A DNA stretch of 34,398 nucleotides from JBBSVE01 sp038233815 (GTDB lineage: Bacteria > Pseudomonadota > Alphaproteobacteria > Rhodobacterales > Rhodobacteraceae). The stretch spans positions 1 through 34,398 of the forward strand of contig JBBSVE010000011.1 in NCBI GenBank assembly GCA_038233815.1. The letters are read 5' to 3'. The notes beneath the pieces were generated by a model that was given only the letters and a program-made list of their open reading frames with translations, made no database searches and had not been told where the DNA came from. The position numbers and the translations under genes are program-made. Positions 8,633-16,203 of the stretch are shown in pieces (the first letter of the stretch is position 1; each line of letters starts with the position of its first letter).

Positions 8633-9814
8633 ATGACCGACTCCATCGAGATCACCGTTCATCCTGGCGTCGCGGACATTCCCGCCGGGGACTGGGACGC
8701 GCTCGCCTGTCCTGAGGCGGCGGACGGCGGCAAGCCCCGCGACCCCTTCACGACGCACCGCTTTCTGGCAGCACTGGAACGGTCCGGCTCGGTCGGGGCC
8801 AAATCGGGCTGGCAGCCGCGGATCCTGATGGCGCGGAAGGGCGGGACGCTTCTGGCGGCGGCCCCGCTCTATGCCAAGGGCCATAGTCAGGGCGAGTATA
8901 TCTTTGATTTCAACTGGGCCGATGCCTACCAGAGGGCGGGCGGGCGCTACTATCCGAAGCTCCAGATCGCCGTGCCCTTCACGCCCGCCACCGGCCGGCG
9001 GTTCCTGACCGCCCCCGGATCGGAGGAGGAGGGCCGCGCCGCCCTGATCGCAGGCGCCATGGAGATCGCGACGGAAAACCGGCTCTCCTCCCTCCACGTC
9101 ACCTTCTGCAACGGGGAGGAGGCCGAGGCGGGTGCGCGGATGGGCCTCCTGCACCGCATCACGCAGCAGTTCCACTGGCATAACGACGGCTACGCGGATT
9201 TCGACGGTTTTCTCGCCGCCCTGTCCTCGCGCAAGCGCAAGGCGATCCGGAAGGAACGTCTGACCGCCAATGCGGACGACATCGTCATCCGCGACCTCAC
9301 CGGCGACGCGATCGAGGAGCGGCACTGGGACGCGTTCTGGACCTTCTACCAGGACACCGGCGCGCGCAAATGGGGGATGCCCTACCTCACCCGCCAGGCC
9401 TTCCGCGAGTTCCACGCCACGATGCGCGACGACATCCTGCTGGTTATGGCCTTCCGGGGCGACCGGCCCATCGCCGGTGCGCTCAACTTCATCGGGCGCG
9501 ATACGCTTTACGGCCGCTACTGGGGCTGCGCGGAGGATCGCCCCTGCCTGCATTTCGAGCTCTGCTACTACCGCGCAATCGACTGGGCCATCGCGCACGG
9601 CCTCCCCTTCGTGGAGGCCGGGGCGCAGGGCGAACATAAACTTGCCCGCGGTTATCTGCCGGTGGAGATCCACTCCCTCCACTGGCTTGCCGACGAAGGA
9701 TTCAGCCGCGCTGTGGGCCAGTATCTGGAGGCGGAGCGGCACGCGGTGGAGGAGGAGATCGAAGTCGCCACCGCCTACGGCCCGTTCCGGCGTGGCAACG
9801 AAACAGACGACTGA
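8633..9814 (+). CDS. FemAB-like GNAT-fold protein (DUF482, COG3146)
   Basis: A 393-residue protein of the 'peptidogalycan biosynthesis/recognition' family (Pfam FemAB_like, formerly DUF482), predicted acyltransferases with a GNAT/FemX fold. Supporting segments are DPFTTHRFLAALERSGSV, GEYIFDFNWADAYQRAGGRY, YFHWHNDGY-type FHWHNDGYADFDGFLAAL, SSRKRKAIRKER, ARKWGMPYLTRQAFREF, YGRYWGC and the C-terminal VEAGAQGEHKLARGYLPV. The substrate is unknown for the family; family context suggests cell-envelope or amino-acid acylation. It lies 72 bases after ugpQ and 55 before a GST gene on the same strand. The start is an ATG without a strong ribosome-binding site. Confidence 0.85.
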   Translation: MTDSIEITVHPGVADIPAGDWDALACPEAADGGKPRDPFTTHRFLAALERSGSVGAKSGWQPRILMARKGGTLLAAAPLYAKGHSQGEYIFDFNWADAYQRAGGRYYPKLQIAVPFTPATGRRFLTAPGSEEEGRAALIAGAMEIATENRLSSLHVTFCNGEEAEAGARMGLLHRITQQFHWHNDGYADFDGFLAALSSRKRKAIRKERLTANADDIVIRDLTGDAIEERHWDAFWTFYQDTGARKWGMPYLTRQAFREFHATMRDDILLVMAFRGDRPIAGALNFIGRDTLYGRYWGCAEDRPCLHFELCYYRAIDWAIAHGLPFVEAGAQGEHKLARGYLPVEIHSLHWLADEGFSRAVGQYLEAERHAVEEEIEVATAYGPFRRGNETDD

Positions 9815-9869
9815 CAGGCCGCCTCCGTTCGGGCATGATAGGAACACGCTTTGGACAGGGAGACGCCCG

Positions 9870-10475
9870 ATGAGCCTGACGCTCCATACCAACCCGATGT
9901 CACGCGGACGGATCGCGCACTGGATGATGGAGGAGGCGGGTGCGCCCTATGACACCCGATACCTCTCCTACGGCGAGGAAATGGCGGCCGCCGATTTCCA
10001 TGGGCTCAACCCGATGGGCAAGGTGCCGACGCTGATCCATGACGGGCGTGTCGTGACCGAATGTGCGGCGATCTGCCTCTACATGGCGCAGGCGTTCCCG
10101 GACGCAGGTCTGTTCCCAGACGATACTGCGGCGGGCTTTCGCTGGCTGTTCTTTGCCGCGGGTCCGCTGGAAACCGCGATCACGAATCGCGCGCTGGGGT
10201 TCGTGCCCCCGGCGGAGCGGGAGGTCATGGTCGGATACGGCAGCTATGAGCGGTGCGTCGACGCGCTGGAGACGGCGGTGGAGGGGCACGCGTTCATCGC
10301 GGGGGACAGCTTTTCCTGCGTCGACGTCTATGTGGGAAGCCAGATCGGCTGGGGCCTGGAGTTCAAGACCCTGCCCGACCGTCCCGCGTTTAGCGCCTAT
10401 TGGGACCGTCTGAAATCGCGCCCCGCACTCCTGCGCGCGAATGCCGCGAACGATGCCCAAGCGGCGGAGGGGTGA
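9870..10475 (+). CDS. Glutathione S-transferase family protein
   Basis: Cytosolic GST-fold protein of 201 residues. The N-terminal thioredoxin-like domain starts LTLHTNPMSRGRIAHWMMEE, with a serine in the usual glutathione-activating region, followed by GLNPMGKVPTLIHDG with the conserved cis-proline and the TECAAICLYMA helix of the glutathione site. The C-terminal all-helical domain has FIAGDSFSCVDVYVGS, the N-capping motif of GSTs. The ATG at 9870 follows ACAGGGAGACG, a good ribosome-binding site. The open frame extends far upstream inside the previous gene but that part has no GST character. Conjugation substrate unknown. Confidence 0.88.
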   Translation: MSLTLHTNPMSRGRIAHWMMEEAGAPYDTRYLSYGEEMAAADFHGLNPMGKVPTLIHDGRVVTECAAICLYMAQAFPDAGLFPDDTAAGFRWLFFAAGPLETAITNRALGFVPPAEREVMVGYGSYERCVDALETAVEGHAFIAGDSFSCVDVYVGSQIGWGLEFKTLPDRPAFSAYWDRLKSRPALLRANAANDAQAAEG

Positions 10476-10479
10476 GCCT

Positions 10480-10797
10480 ATGCCGAAGACCGGACCTCTG
10501 ACCGACCGCGATGCCCTGGTGCCTCTTCTGGCGTCGGGCTGGACGCTCGCCGGCGACCGCGATGCGATCACCAAGACCTTCCGCTTCGCCGATTTCAACG
10601 CGGCCTTCGGTTTCATGACCCGTGTGGCGCTCTGGGCCGAACGGCTTGACCACCATCCGGAATGGTCGAACGTCTACCGGACCGTCGAGGTGACGCTGAC
10701 CACGCATGATTGCAAGGGATTGAGCGCGCTGGACGTATCGCTGGCGGGGAAGATGGACCTTGCCGCGGAGGGACCGGTCAGAGCCGCACGACCCTGA
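10480..10797 (+). CDS. phhB: Pterin-4a-carbinolamine dehydratase
   Basis: Dehydratase that regenerates quinonoid dihydropterin after aromatic amino-acid hydroxylation, and a frequent stand-alone protein in alphaproteobacteria. The 105-residue product shows the signature around ERLDHHPEWSNVYRTVEV, with the active-site histidines at 58-59, and THDCKGLSALDVSLA. The ATG at 10480 is chosen because a strong GGAGGGG precedes it; an in-frame ATG at 10441 lies inside the GST gene. It starts four bases after the GST stop. Its last 20 bases overlap the end of rnd on the other strand. No phenylalanine hydroxylase gene is nearby. Confidence 0.92.
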   Translation: MPKTGPLTDRDALVPLLASGWTLAGDRDAITKTFRFADFNAAFGFMTRVALWAERLDHHPEWSNVYRTVEVTLTTHDCKGLSALDVSLAGKMDLAAEGPVRAARP

Positions 10798-11935
10798 CCT
10801 GGCTGCCCTTCGCCGACAGCGCGATCTCCCCCCGGCAAAGGCGCAGCGCGTCGGCCCCGAAGGCCTCGCTGCGCCATCCGGTAAGTGCCTCGCCGTCGGT
10901 CTGGCCCGCCGCGATCGCGTCGAGATCGGAGGACGAGGCGATGAGCTTGGCCGCGACGCCCAGCTCCTCCGACTTCGCCTTCAGGAGCACGCGCAGAAGG
11001 TCCGCGAGCGCCGGGTTGACCTGCATCTGCTCGCGCGAGAGGTCGGGCTTCGGCATGTCCTCGGGGCGCATGCCCATCCCGGCCTTGACGGCGGCGAGCA
11101 GCCCCTCGGCGATATCCCCCCGGCGCCCGTCCCGCATCAAAAGCCGAGAGCGGCCCAGTTCCTCGAGGTTGGTCGGCCGGGTGGAGGCCAGTTCCAACAG
11201 CGCGTCGTCCTTGATGACCCGCGCGCGCGGCACGTTGGCCGCCTGTGCGTGGGATTCGCGGAACCGCGCCAGTTCCTTCACGACGGCCAGAAACCGTCCC
11301 GACGTGGTGCGCGTCTTGATGCGGAGCCACGCATCCTCGGGGTGGACGGTGTAGGTCGCGGGATCGGTCAGGACCGCCAGCTCCTCCTCGACCCACGCCT
11401 GCCGGCCGCTTTTGGCGATCTGCGCGGCGAGGCTTTCGTAGATCACCCGCAGATGCGTCACGTCGGCGACCGCATAGGTCTTTTGCGCGTCAGACAAAGG
11501 TCTGCGCGACCAGTCCGTGAAGCGCGAGGTCTTGTCGAGCGGATGGTGCGCGATCCGCTTCACCAGCGTCTCGTAGCCGACCTGTTCGCCAAAGCCGCAG
11601 ACCATCGCCGCGACCTGCGTGTCGAACAGGGGTTTCGGGAACACTCCGCCCTCGACGAAGAAGATCTCCAGATCCTGCCGGGCCGCGTGGAAGACCTTGA
11701 CCACAGCCTCGTTGCGGAAAAGCTCGTAGAGCGGCTCCAGCGACATCTCCGGCCCCTCGATCGGATCGACGAGGACCGCGTCCCCGTCCGCACCCGGAAG
11801 CGCCAGCTGGATCAGGCAGAGCAGCGACCAGTAGGTCCGCTCGCGCAGGAATTCGGTATCGACGGTGACGTAGGGCTGGCTTGCCGCTGCGTCGCAGAAG
11901 GCCTGAAGATCGGCCGTGGTCGTGATCGTCCGCAT
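10778..11935 (-). CDS. rnd: Ribonuclease D
   Basis: 3'-5' exoribonuclease for tRNA and other stable RNA maturation. The 385-residue protein has the DEDDy exonuclease domain: VDTEF (Asp26, Glu28), HAARQDLE (Asp88) and YAVADV (Tyr154, Asp158). Linked HRDC-type helical regions follow (ARFRESHAQAANVPRARVIKDD and the later repeat). Length matches the family. It is convergent with phhB and shares its last 20 bases. A good promoter pair lies 66 bases upstream of its ATG. Confidence 0.94.
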   Translation of the reverse strand: MRTITTTADLQAFCDAAASQPYVTVDTEFLRERTYWSLLCLIQLALPGADGDAVLVDPIEGPEMSLEPLYELFRNEAVVKVFHAARQDLEIFFVEGGVFPKPLFDTQVAAMVCGFGEQVGYETLVKRIAHHPLDKTSRFTDWSRRPLSDAQKTYAVADVTHLRVIYESLAAQIAKSGRQAWVEEELAVLTDPATYTVHPEDAWLRIKTRTTSGRFLAVVKELARFRESHAQAANVPRARVIKDDALLELASTRPTNLEELGRSRLLMRDGRRGDIAEGLLAAVKAGMGMRPEDMPKPDLSREQMQVNPALADLLRVLLKAKSEELGVAAKLIASSSDLDAIAAGQTDGEALTGWRSEAFGADALRLCRGEIALSAKGSQVRVVRL

Positions 11936-12000
11936 CCAAACCCCGGGGTCGGTCCGCCCGGCAAGACCGGCGACATCTGCGGGCTCATCCCGCGGCGAAC

Positions 12001-12029
12001 TTTATAAGAGCCGGGCGCGCGAATGAAAA
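12001..12029 (-). promoter_or_regulatory. Candidate sigma-70 promoter of rnd
   Basis: On the minus strand TTTTCA (12029-12024), a 17-base spacer and TATAAA (12006-12001). This is the only AT-rich pair in the 108-base gap between the peroxiredoxin gene and rnd, and it would give a leader of about 60 bases. Confidence 0.45.
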
Positions 12030-12043
12030 GGCCCCGGTGCGGC

Positions 12044-12529
12044 TCAGATCTCCGCCAGCATCGCCTCGCCGCCGGAGATGTCGCAGGCCCCGGGGCTGTC
12101 CTCGACATGGAGAACCTTCACCGTGCCGTCCTCGGCATAGAGCGCGTAACGCTTCGAGCGACCCATCAGCCCGACCGCGGGCGCATCGAACGCCATTCCC
12201 ATCGCGCCGGTGAAAGCCGACGTCCCGTCGGAAAGCATGGCGATCCCCGCCGCCGCAGCCCCTGTGGACTCGCCCCACGCCTGCATCACGAAGGGATCGT
12301 TGACCGACACGCAGATGACGTCGATGCCCTTGGCGGCAAAGGCGTCCTTGGTGCGCATGAAGCTCGGCACATGGGCGGTGGAGCAGGTCTTGGTGAACGC
12401 GCCCGGCACCGCGAAGATGACCACGTTGCGGCCCGTCGTCATGCTCTTCACGCTGACCTCCTCCGGTCCGGCGTTGCCCATCCGGATCAACGTCGCGTCC
12501 GGCAGCCTGTCGCCCACGGAAATCGTCAT
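12044..12529 (-). CDS. Prx5-type peroxiredoxin
   Basis: Thiol peroxidase that reduces hydrogen peroxide and alkyl hydroperoxides. The 161-residue length is typical of the Prx5 (AHP-type) subfamily. The peroxidatic cysteine is Cys49 in VPGAFTKTCSTAHVPSF and a candidate resolving cysteine is Cys149 in DSPGACDISGGEAML, so it may work as an atypical 2-Cys enzyme with glutathione or glutaredoxin; Cys73 is also present. The start at 12529 gives the usual N-terminus MTISVGDRLPDATL; an upstream start at 12559 is possible but adds residues without family support. It is divergent from a pyridine nucleotide-disulfide reductase-fold flavoprotein gene across 92 bases. Confidence 0.93.
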   Translation of the reverse strand: MTISVGDRLPDATLIRMGNAGPEEVSVKSMTTGRNVVIFAVPGAFTKTCSTAHVPSFMRTKDAFAAKGIDVICVSVNDPFVMQAWGESTGAAAAGIAMLSDGTSAFTGAMGMAFDAPAVGLMGRSKRYALYAEDGTVKVLHVEDSPGACDISGGEAMLAEI

Positions 12530-12621
12530 GGCATGGTCCCTCTTGGTTGCGTTCCCCACGGGGCGGGATATAGGCTCCGCCGCCGGGCCGGGCCAGTGAA
12601 TTCGGGTGAGGGGGCGGGGGG

Positions 12622-13824
12622 ATGACGCATATCGTCGTGGTGGGCGCCGGGCAGGCCGGCGCCGCGCTGACCGCGAAACTGCGGGCCGAAGGGCACGCCG
12701 GGCGGATCACCCTGATCGGGGCCGAGGCGGCCCCGCCCTACCAGCGCCCGCCCCTGTCCAAGGCCTATCTGAAGGGTGAGATGGAGGCCGACCGGCTGTT
12801 CCTGCGGCCCGCGACCTTCTACCGCGATGCCGGGATCGACCTCCGGCTGGGCGTGAGGGTGGAGGCCATCGACACGGACGCGCGGACCCTGAGGCTGGAC
12901 GAAGGGTCGCTCTCCTACGATGCGCTGGCGCTGACCACCGGATCGATCCCCCGCCGCCTGCCAGCCGCGATCGGCGGCGACCTGCCCGGCGTCTTCACAC
13001 TGCGCGATCTTGCTGATGTGGATGCGATGCGGCACCGCTTCACGCCCGGCGCGCGGGCGGTGATTGTGGGGGGCGGCTATATCGGGCTGGAGGGGGCGGC
13101 GGTGGCGGCGGGCCTCGGGCTGCGGGTGACGGTGCTGGAACTGGCGCCGCGCATCCTGCAGCGGGTGGCCTCGCCCGAGACGTCGGACTATTTTCGCGCG
13201 CTGCACCAGGCGCACGGCGTGACGCTGATCGAGGGCACCGGGCTCGATCGGATCCTCGGGGAGAACAATGTCACGGCTGTGCGCCTGACCGACGGGCGCG
13301 AACTACCCGCCGATTTCGTCATGGCGGGCGTCGGCATCCTGCCCGCCACAGCACTGGCGGAGACGGCGGGCATCGCACTCGACAACGGCATCGCGACGGA
13401 TGCGCAGGGGCGCACGTCAGCGCCCCACGTCTGGGCGGCGGGGGACTGCGCGTCGTTTCCGTGGCGCGGCGGGCGGCTGCGGCTCGAATCGGTGCAGAAC
13501 GCCATCGATCAGGCCGAACATGTGGCGAAAGCGATGCTGGGCCATCCCGATCCCTACCGGCCCGAGCCGTGGTTCTGGTCCGATCAGTATGACGTGAAAC
13601 TCCAGATCGCGGGGCTCAACACCGGCTACACGTCGGTCGTGACGCGGGAGGCGGGGGCCGCGACCTCGATCTGGTATTACGCGGGCGACCGGCTTCTGGC
13701 GGTCGATGCGATGAACGATCCGCGCGCCTTCATGACGGCCAAGCGGCTTCTGGCGATGGGAACGTCGCCCGACGCGGCAGCGGTCGCCGACCCTGGCACA
13801 GACCTGAAGTCGCTGCTGCGCTGA
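12622..13824 (+). CDS. FAD-dependent NAD(P)H:ferredoxin/rubredoxin reductase
   Basis: Flavoprotein of the putidaredoxin/rubredoxin reductase group that passes electrons from NAD(P)H to a small iron-sulfur protein. In 400 residues it shows the FAD Rossmann motif VVVGAGQAGAAL at the N-terminus, PPYQRPPLSKAYLKGE, the NAD-binding motif VIVGGGYIGLEGAAVA (about 149-164), and the second FAD motif HVWAAGDCASFPW. A C-terminal reductase domain begins near WFWSDQYDVKLQIAGL. Its redox partner is not encoded in the window. A run of G bases precedes the ATG. The stop overlaps the rsmD start by one base (TGATG), so the two genes are coupled. Confidence 0.9.
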   Translation: MTHIVVVGAGQAGAALTAKLRAEGHAGRITLIGAEAAPPYQRPPLSKAYLKGEMEADRLFLRPATFYRDAGIDLRLGVRVEAIDTDARTLRLDEGSLSYDALALTTGSIPRRLPAAIGGDLPGVFTLRDLADVDAMRHRFTPGARAVIVGGGYIGLEGAAVAAGLGLRVTVLELAPRILQRVASPETSDYFRALHQAHGVTLIEGTGLDRILGENNVTAVRLTDGRELPADFVMAGVGILPATALAETAGIALDNGIATDAQGRTSAPHVWAAGDCASFPWRGGRLRLESVQNAIDQAEHVAKAMLGHPDPYRPEPWFWSDQYDVKLQIAGLNTGYTSVVTREAGAATSIWYYAGDRLLAVDAMNDPRAFMTAKRLLAMGTSPDAAAVADPGTDLKSLLR

Positions 13825-14420
13825 TGCGGATCGTGGGTGGCAGTCACCGGGGGACGCATCTTGCCCCCCTGGGTGCGGGCGACGAGGCGGCCCGGTTGCG
13901 CCCGACCTCCGACCGGGTGCGCGAGGCGATCTTCAATCTGCTCCTTAACGGCAGGCTCGATGGCGGCGCGGACCCCGTCACCGGCGCGCGCGTGCTCGAC
14001 CTCTTTGCGGGCACTGGCGCGCTGGGGCTGGAGGCGTTGTCGCGGGGTGCCACGCACGCGACGCTGGTGGACAGCGGCACCGTCGCGGGCGCGCTGCAAA
14101 AGGCCAACGTGGAGCGTCTGCGGCTTCAGGGCCAAGCCGCCCGCCTGAAGGCCGACGCGACGCGCCTCCCCCAAAATCCCGGCGCGCCGTTCACGCTCCT
14201 GTTCCTCGACCCGCCCTATGGCAAGGGTTTGGGCGAGGCGGCCCTGGCGCAAGCCCGCGCGCAAGGCTGGATCGCACCCGGCGCCCTCATCGTGTGGGAG
14301 GAGGGCCGCCCCCCTGCCCCGCCGCCCGGCTACGCCCCCGTCGACCAGCGGCGCTACGGCGACACCACCGTCACGATTCTGCGCCAGAAGGACGGCGGAC
14401 AGCCGGGTCCGCCCGCATGA
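13824..14420 (+). CDS. rsmD: 16S rRNA (guanine966-N2)-methyltransferase RsmD
   Basis: SAM-dependent methyltransferase that modifies G966 of 16S rRNA during 30S assembly. The 198-residue protein starts with the diagnostic MRIVGGSHRGTHLAP, continues RPTSDRVREAIFNLL and the SAM-binding motif VLDLFAGTGALGLEALSRGA, and has the catalytic N6/N2-type motif LDPPY in LLFLDPPYGKGL. The length is normal. It is coupled by a TGATG overlap to the upstream flavoprotein gene. The 109 bases up to the next gene contain no convincing gene. Confidence 0.95.
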   Translation: MRIVGGSHRGTHLAPLGAGDEAARLRPTSDRVREAIFNLLLNGRLDGGADPVTGARVLDLFAGTGALGLEALSRGATHATLVDSGTVAGALQKANVERLRLQGQAARLKADATRLPQNPGAPFTLLFLDPPYGKGLGEAALAQARAQGWIAPGALIVWEEGRPPAPPPGYAPVDQRRYGDTTVTILRQKDGGQPGPPA

Positions 14421-14529
14421 CCCCGCGATCGGGCTTCACCTCGCGCTCATGGCCCGAGGTGGGGGACGCCTTTACGGAAAATCCCGCGCCAATCATTCAT
14501 TCCGCCCCTGACCCTTCGAAAGGCTTCGC

Positions 14530-15189
14530 ATGACCCGCACCCCCAAGGCCGTCCTTTTCGATTGCGACGGCGTGCTCGTCGACAGCGAGGGCCCCACGTT
14601 CGACCTGATCCAGCAGGAGCTTGCCGCCCACGGCCTGCCGCTGGAGATGGCGGAGATGGAGGCGCTGTTCCTCGGCGGCACCGTTCCGGGCATGTTCGCC
14701 ACGGCGCGCAGGCTCGGCGCCTCGCTGCCCGACACCTGGGTCGACACATTCTACGGGCGCATGTTCGCGCGTCTGGCGGAGGGCACCGACCTCATGCCGG
14801 GCGTGGCCGACCTCCTGGACCGGCTCGACGCGGCGGGGATCGTCTATGCCATCGGCTCCAACGGCACGGGGGAGAAGATGCAGATCACGCTGGGCCAGCA
14901 TCCCCATGTGCTGGCGCGGTTCGGCGGACATCTCTATTCTGGGCAGACGCTGGGCACGCCGAAGCCGGAGCCGGGGCTCTGGCTTCATGCCGCGCGTGCG
15001 CTGGGGGTGGAGCCTGCGGACTGCGTCGTGATAGACGACAGCCCGCCCGGCTGCATGGGCGCTGCCCGCGCCGGCATCCGGTGCCTCGGGCTCGCCGTCC
15101 ACGGCGATGGCGCGGCGCTGGCAGAAACGGGGGCCGAAGTGATCCTGCGGCTGGGCGAAGTGCCCGAACGGCTGGGGCTCGCGGACTGA
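14530..15189 (+). CDS. HAD-superfamily hydrolase (subfamily IA)
   Basis: Predicted phosphatase or beta-phosphoglucomutase/phosphoglycolate phosphatase-like enzyme of 219 residues. Motif I is LFDCDGVLVDSE with nucleophile Asp11 and acid/base Asp13, motif II is AIGSNG, motif III is GTPKPEP with the lysine, and motif IV is VVIDDSPPG. A helical cap lies between motifs I and II, the C1 arrangement of subfamily IA. The sugar-phosphate or other substrate cannot be told from the sequence. AAAGG lies upstream of the ATG. The stop codon sits inside a perfect palindrome shared with the stop of the convergent map gene. Confidence 0.87.
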   Translation: MTRTPKAVLFDCDGVLVDSEGPTFDLIQQELAAHGLPLEMAEMEALFLGGTVPGMFATARRLGASLPDTWVDTFYGRMFARLAEGTDLMPGVADLLDRLDAAGIVYAIGSNGTGEKMQITLGQHPHVLARFGGHLYSGQTLGTPKPEPGLWLHAARALGVEPADCVVIDDSPPGCMGAARAGIRCLGLAVHGDGAALAETGAEVILRLGEVPERLGLAD

Positions 15190-15202
15190 CGCGGCGTCAG
15201 TC
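15184..15202. terminator. Palindrome covering both convergent stop codons
   Basis: A perfect dyad with 9-bp arms and one central base: GACTGACGC, G, GCGTCAGTC. It contains the TGA of the HAD hydrolase gene (15187-15189) and the TGA of map (15197-15199). In RNA of either strand it would form a hairpin with about seven pairs and a five-base loop. No U-tract follows on either side, so a bidirectional terminator or RNA 3'-end stabiliser is plausible but unproven. Confidence 0.45.
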
Positions 15203-16066
15203 GAAGGACTGCGTATAGACCCCGCCCGGCGAGAGGGTGAAGATCTCCGCCCCGGTCGCGGTCACGCCCAGCGAATGTTCGAACTGAGCCGACAGCGACT
15301 TGTCGCGCGTCACCGCGGTCCAGTCGTCGGCCAAAACGAACGTCTCGGACCGGCCGAGGTTCACCATCGGCTCGATGGTGAAGAACATGCCCTCCTCCAT
15401 CGTGGCGCCGGTTCCCTCCCGACCGAAATGAAGCACGTTCGGCGTCGCATGGAAGACGCGGCCGAGGCCGTGGCCACAGAAATCGCGCACCACCGACATG
15501 CGCTGGCTCTCCACGAAGGTCTGGATCGCATGGCCGATATCGCCGAACCGCGCGCCGGGGCGAACGGCAGCGATACCGGCCATCAGCGCGCCGTGCGTTA
15601 CCTCCAGCAAGCGCCGCGCGAAAGGCTTTGCCGTGCCCGCGACATACATCCGGCTCGTGTCGCCGAACCAACCGTCCACGATCACTGTCACGTCGATATT
15701 CACGATGTCGCCGTCGATCAGGCAATCGTCGTCGCGCGCGGTTTCCAGATCGCGGCTGTTCGTCTCGCCTTTCCACTTCTGGATCGGACCGCCGGGGATG
15801 CCGTGGCAGACCACATGGTTGACCGAGATGCAGGAGGCGTGGCGGTAGCCCTTGTATCCGATGGTGGCGGACGTGGCCCCGTGCCGTTCGACCTCAGTGC
15901 GGATGAAATCGTCGAGCGCCGCAGTCGATACGCCCGGCGCCACCATGGGGACCAACGCGTCGAGGATCTCCGCCGCGACCCGTCCGGCCGCCTGCATTCC
16001 CTCGAAATCCGCCGTGTCGTAGATGCGGATGCGATCCTTCGTCATCCGTGCGCCAGAGTGATCCAT
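15197..16066 (-). CDS. map: Type I methionine aminopeptidase
   Basis: Removes the N-terminal methionine from nascent proteins. With the start at 16066 the protein has 289 residues. All metal ligands of the pita-bread fold are visible: Asp125 (NIDVTV), Asp136 (FGDTSRMY), His199 (CGHGLGR), Glu232 (FTIEPM) and Glu263 (FEHS); His88 in CHGIPG is the catalytic histidine. Between HGIPG and the DGDIVNID strand there is an extra loop of about 16-20 residues compared with E. coli Map. GGAG precedes the chosen ATG at good spacing. An in-frame ATG at 16120 would lie within the likely promoter, so it is rejected; an ATG at 16045 is a shorter alternative. Confidence 0.94.
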   Translation of the reverse strand: MDHSGARMTKDRIRIYDTADFEGMQAAGRVAAEILDALVPMVAPGVSTAALDDFIRTEVERHGATSATIGYKGYRHASCISVNHVVCHGIPGGPIQKWKGETNSRDLETARDDDCLIDGDIVNIDVTVIVDGWFGDTSRMYVAGTAKPFARRLLEVTHGALMAGIAAVRPGARFGDIGHAIQTFVESQRMSVVRDFCGHGLGRVFHATPNVLHFGREGTGATMEEGMFFTIEPMVNLGRSETFVLADDWTAVTRDKSLSAQFEHSLGVTATGAEIFTLSPGGVYTQSFD

Positions 16067-16098
16067 CGCGCCTGCTCCGCATGCCATTCCGGCTACGC

Positions 16099-16127
16099 CA
16101 GATAGGCGCAGAAAGGCCATTTGTCCA
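16099..16127 (-). promoter_or_regulatory. Candidate sigma-70 promoter of map
   Basis: Minus strand TGGACA (16127-16122), 17 bases, TATCTG (16104-16099), 33 bases before the map ATG. The -35 box matches five of six consensus positions. Confidence 0.45.
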
Positions 16128-16148
16128 GTAGGACGCCGACAGCGTGAT

Positions 16149-16177
16149 TTGTCAGCCGCCCGTTCACGCTCTATGTT
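16149..16177 (+). promoter_or_regulatory. Candidate sigma-70 promoter of the cinA-GNAT-ompA operon
   Basis: TTGTCA (16149-16154), a 17-base spacer and TATGTT (16172-16177), 26 bases before the ATG at 16204. The boxes match five and four of six positions. It is divergent from the map promoter, whose boxes lie 20 bases away. Confidence 0.5.
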
Positions 16178-16203
16178 GATCCTTCACAGATGCGGAGAGC
16201 CAG

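Noticed and set aside
5821..9892. Two long minus-strand reading frames (about 670 and 757 codons) opposite the adaptor, RidA, GDPD and FemAB-like genes
   Set aside because: Each spans several well-identified plus-strand genes and their gaps, has no recognisable domain and shows typical antisense composition.
14417..14533. 38-codon reading frame starting in the rsmD stop and ending in the HAD gene start
   Set aside because: No ribosome-binding site of its own, no recognisable motif and composition of a random frame.
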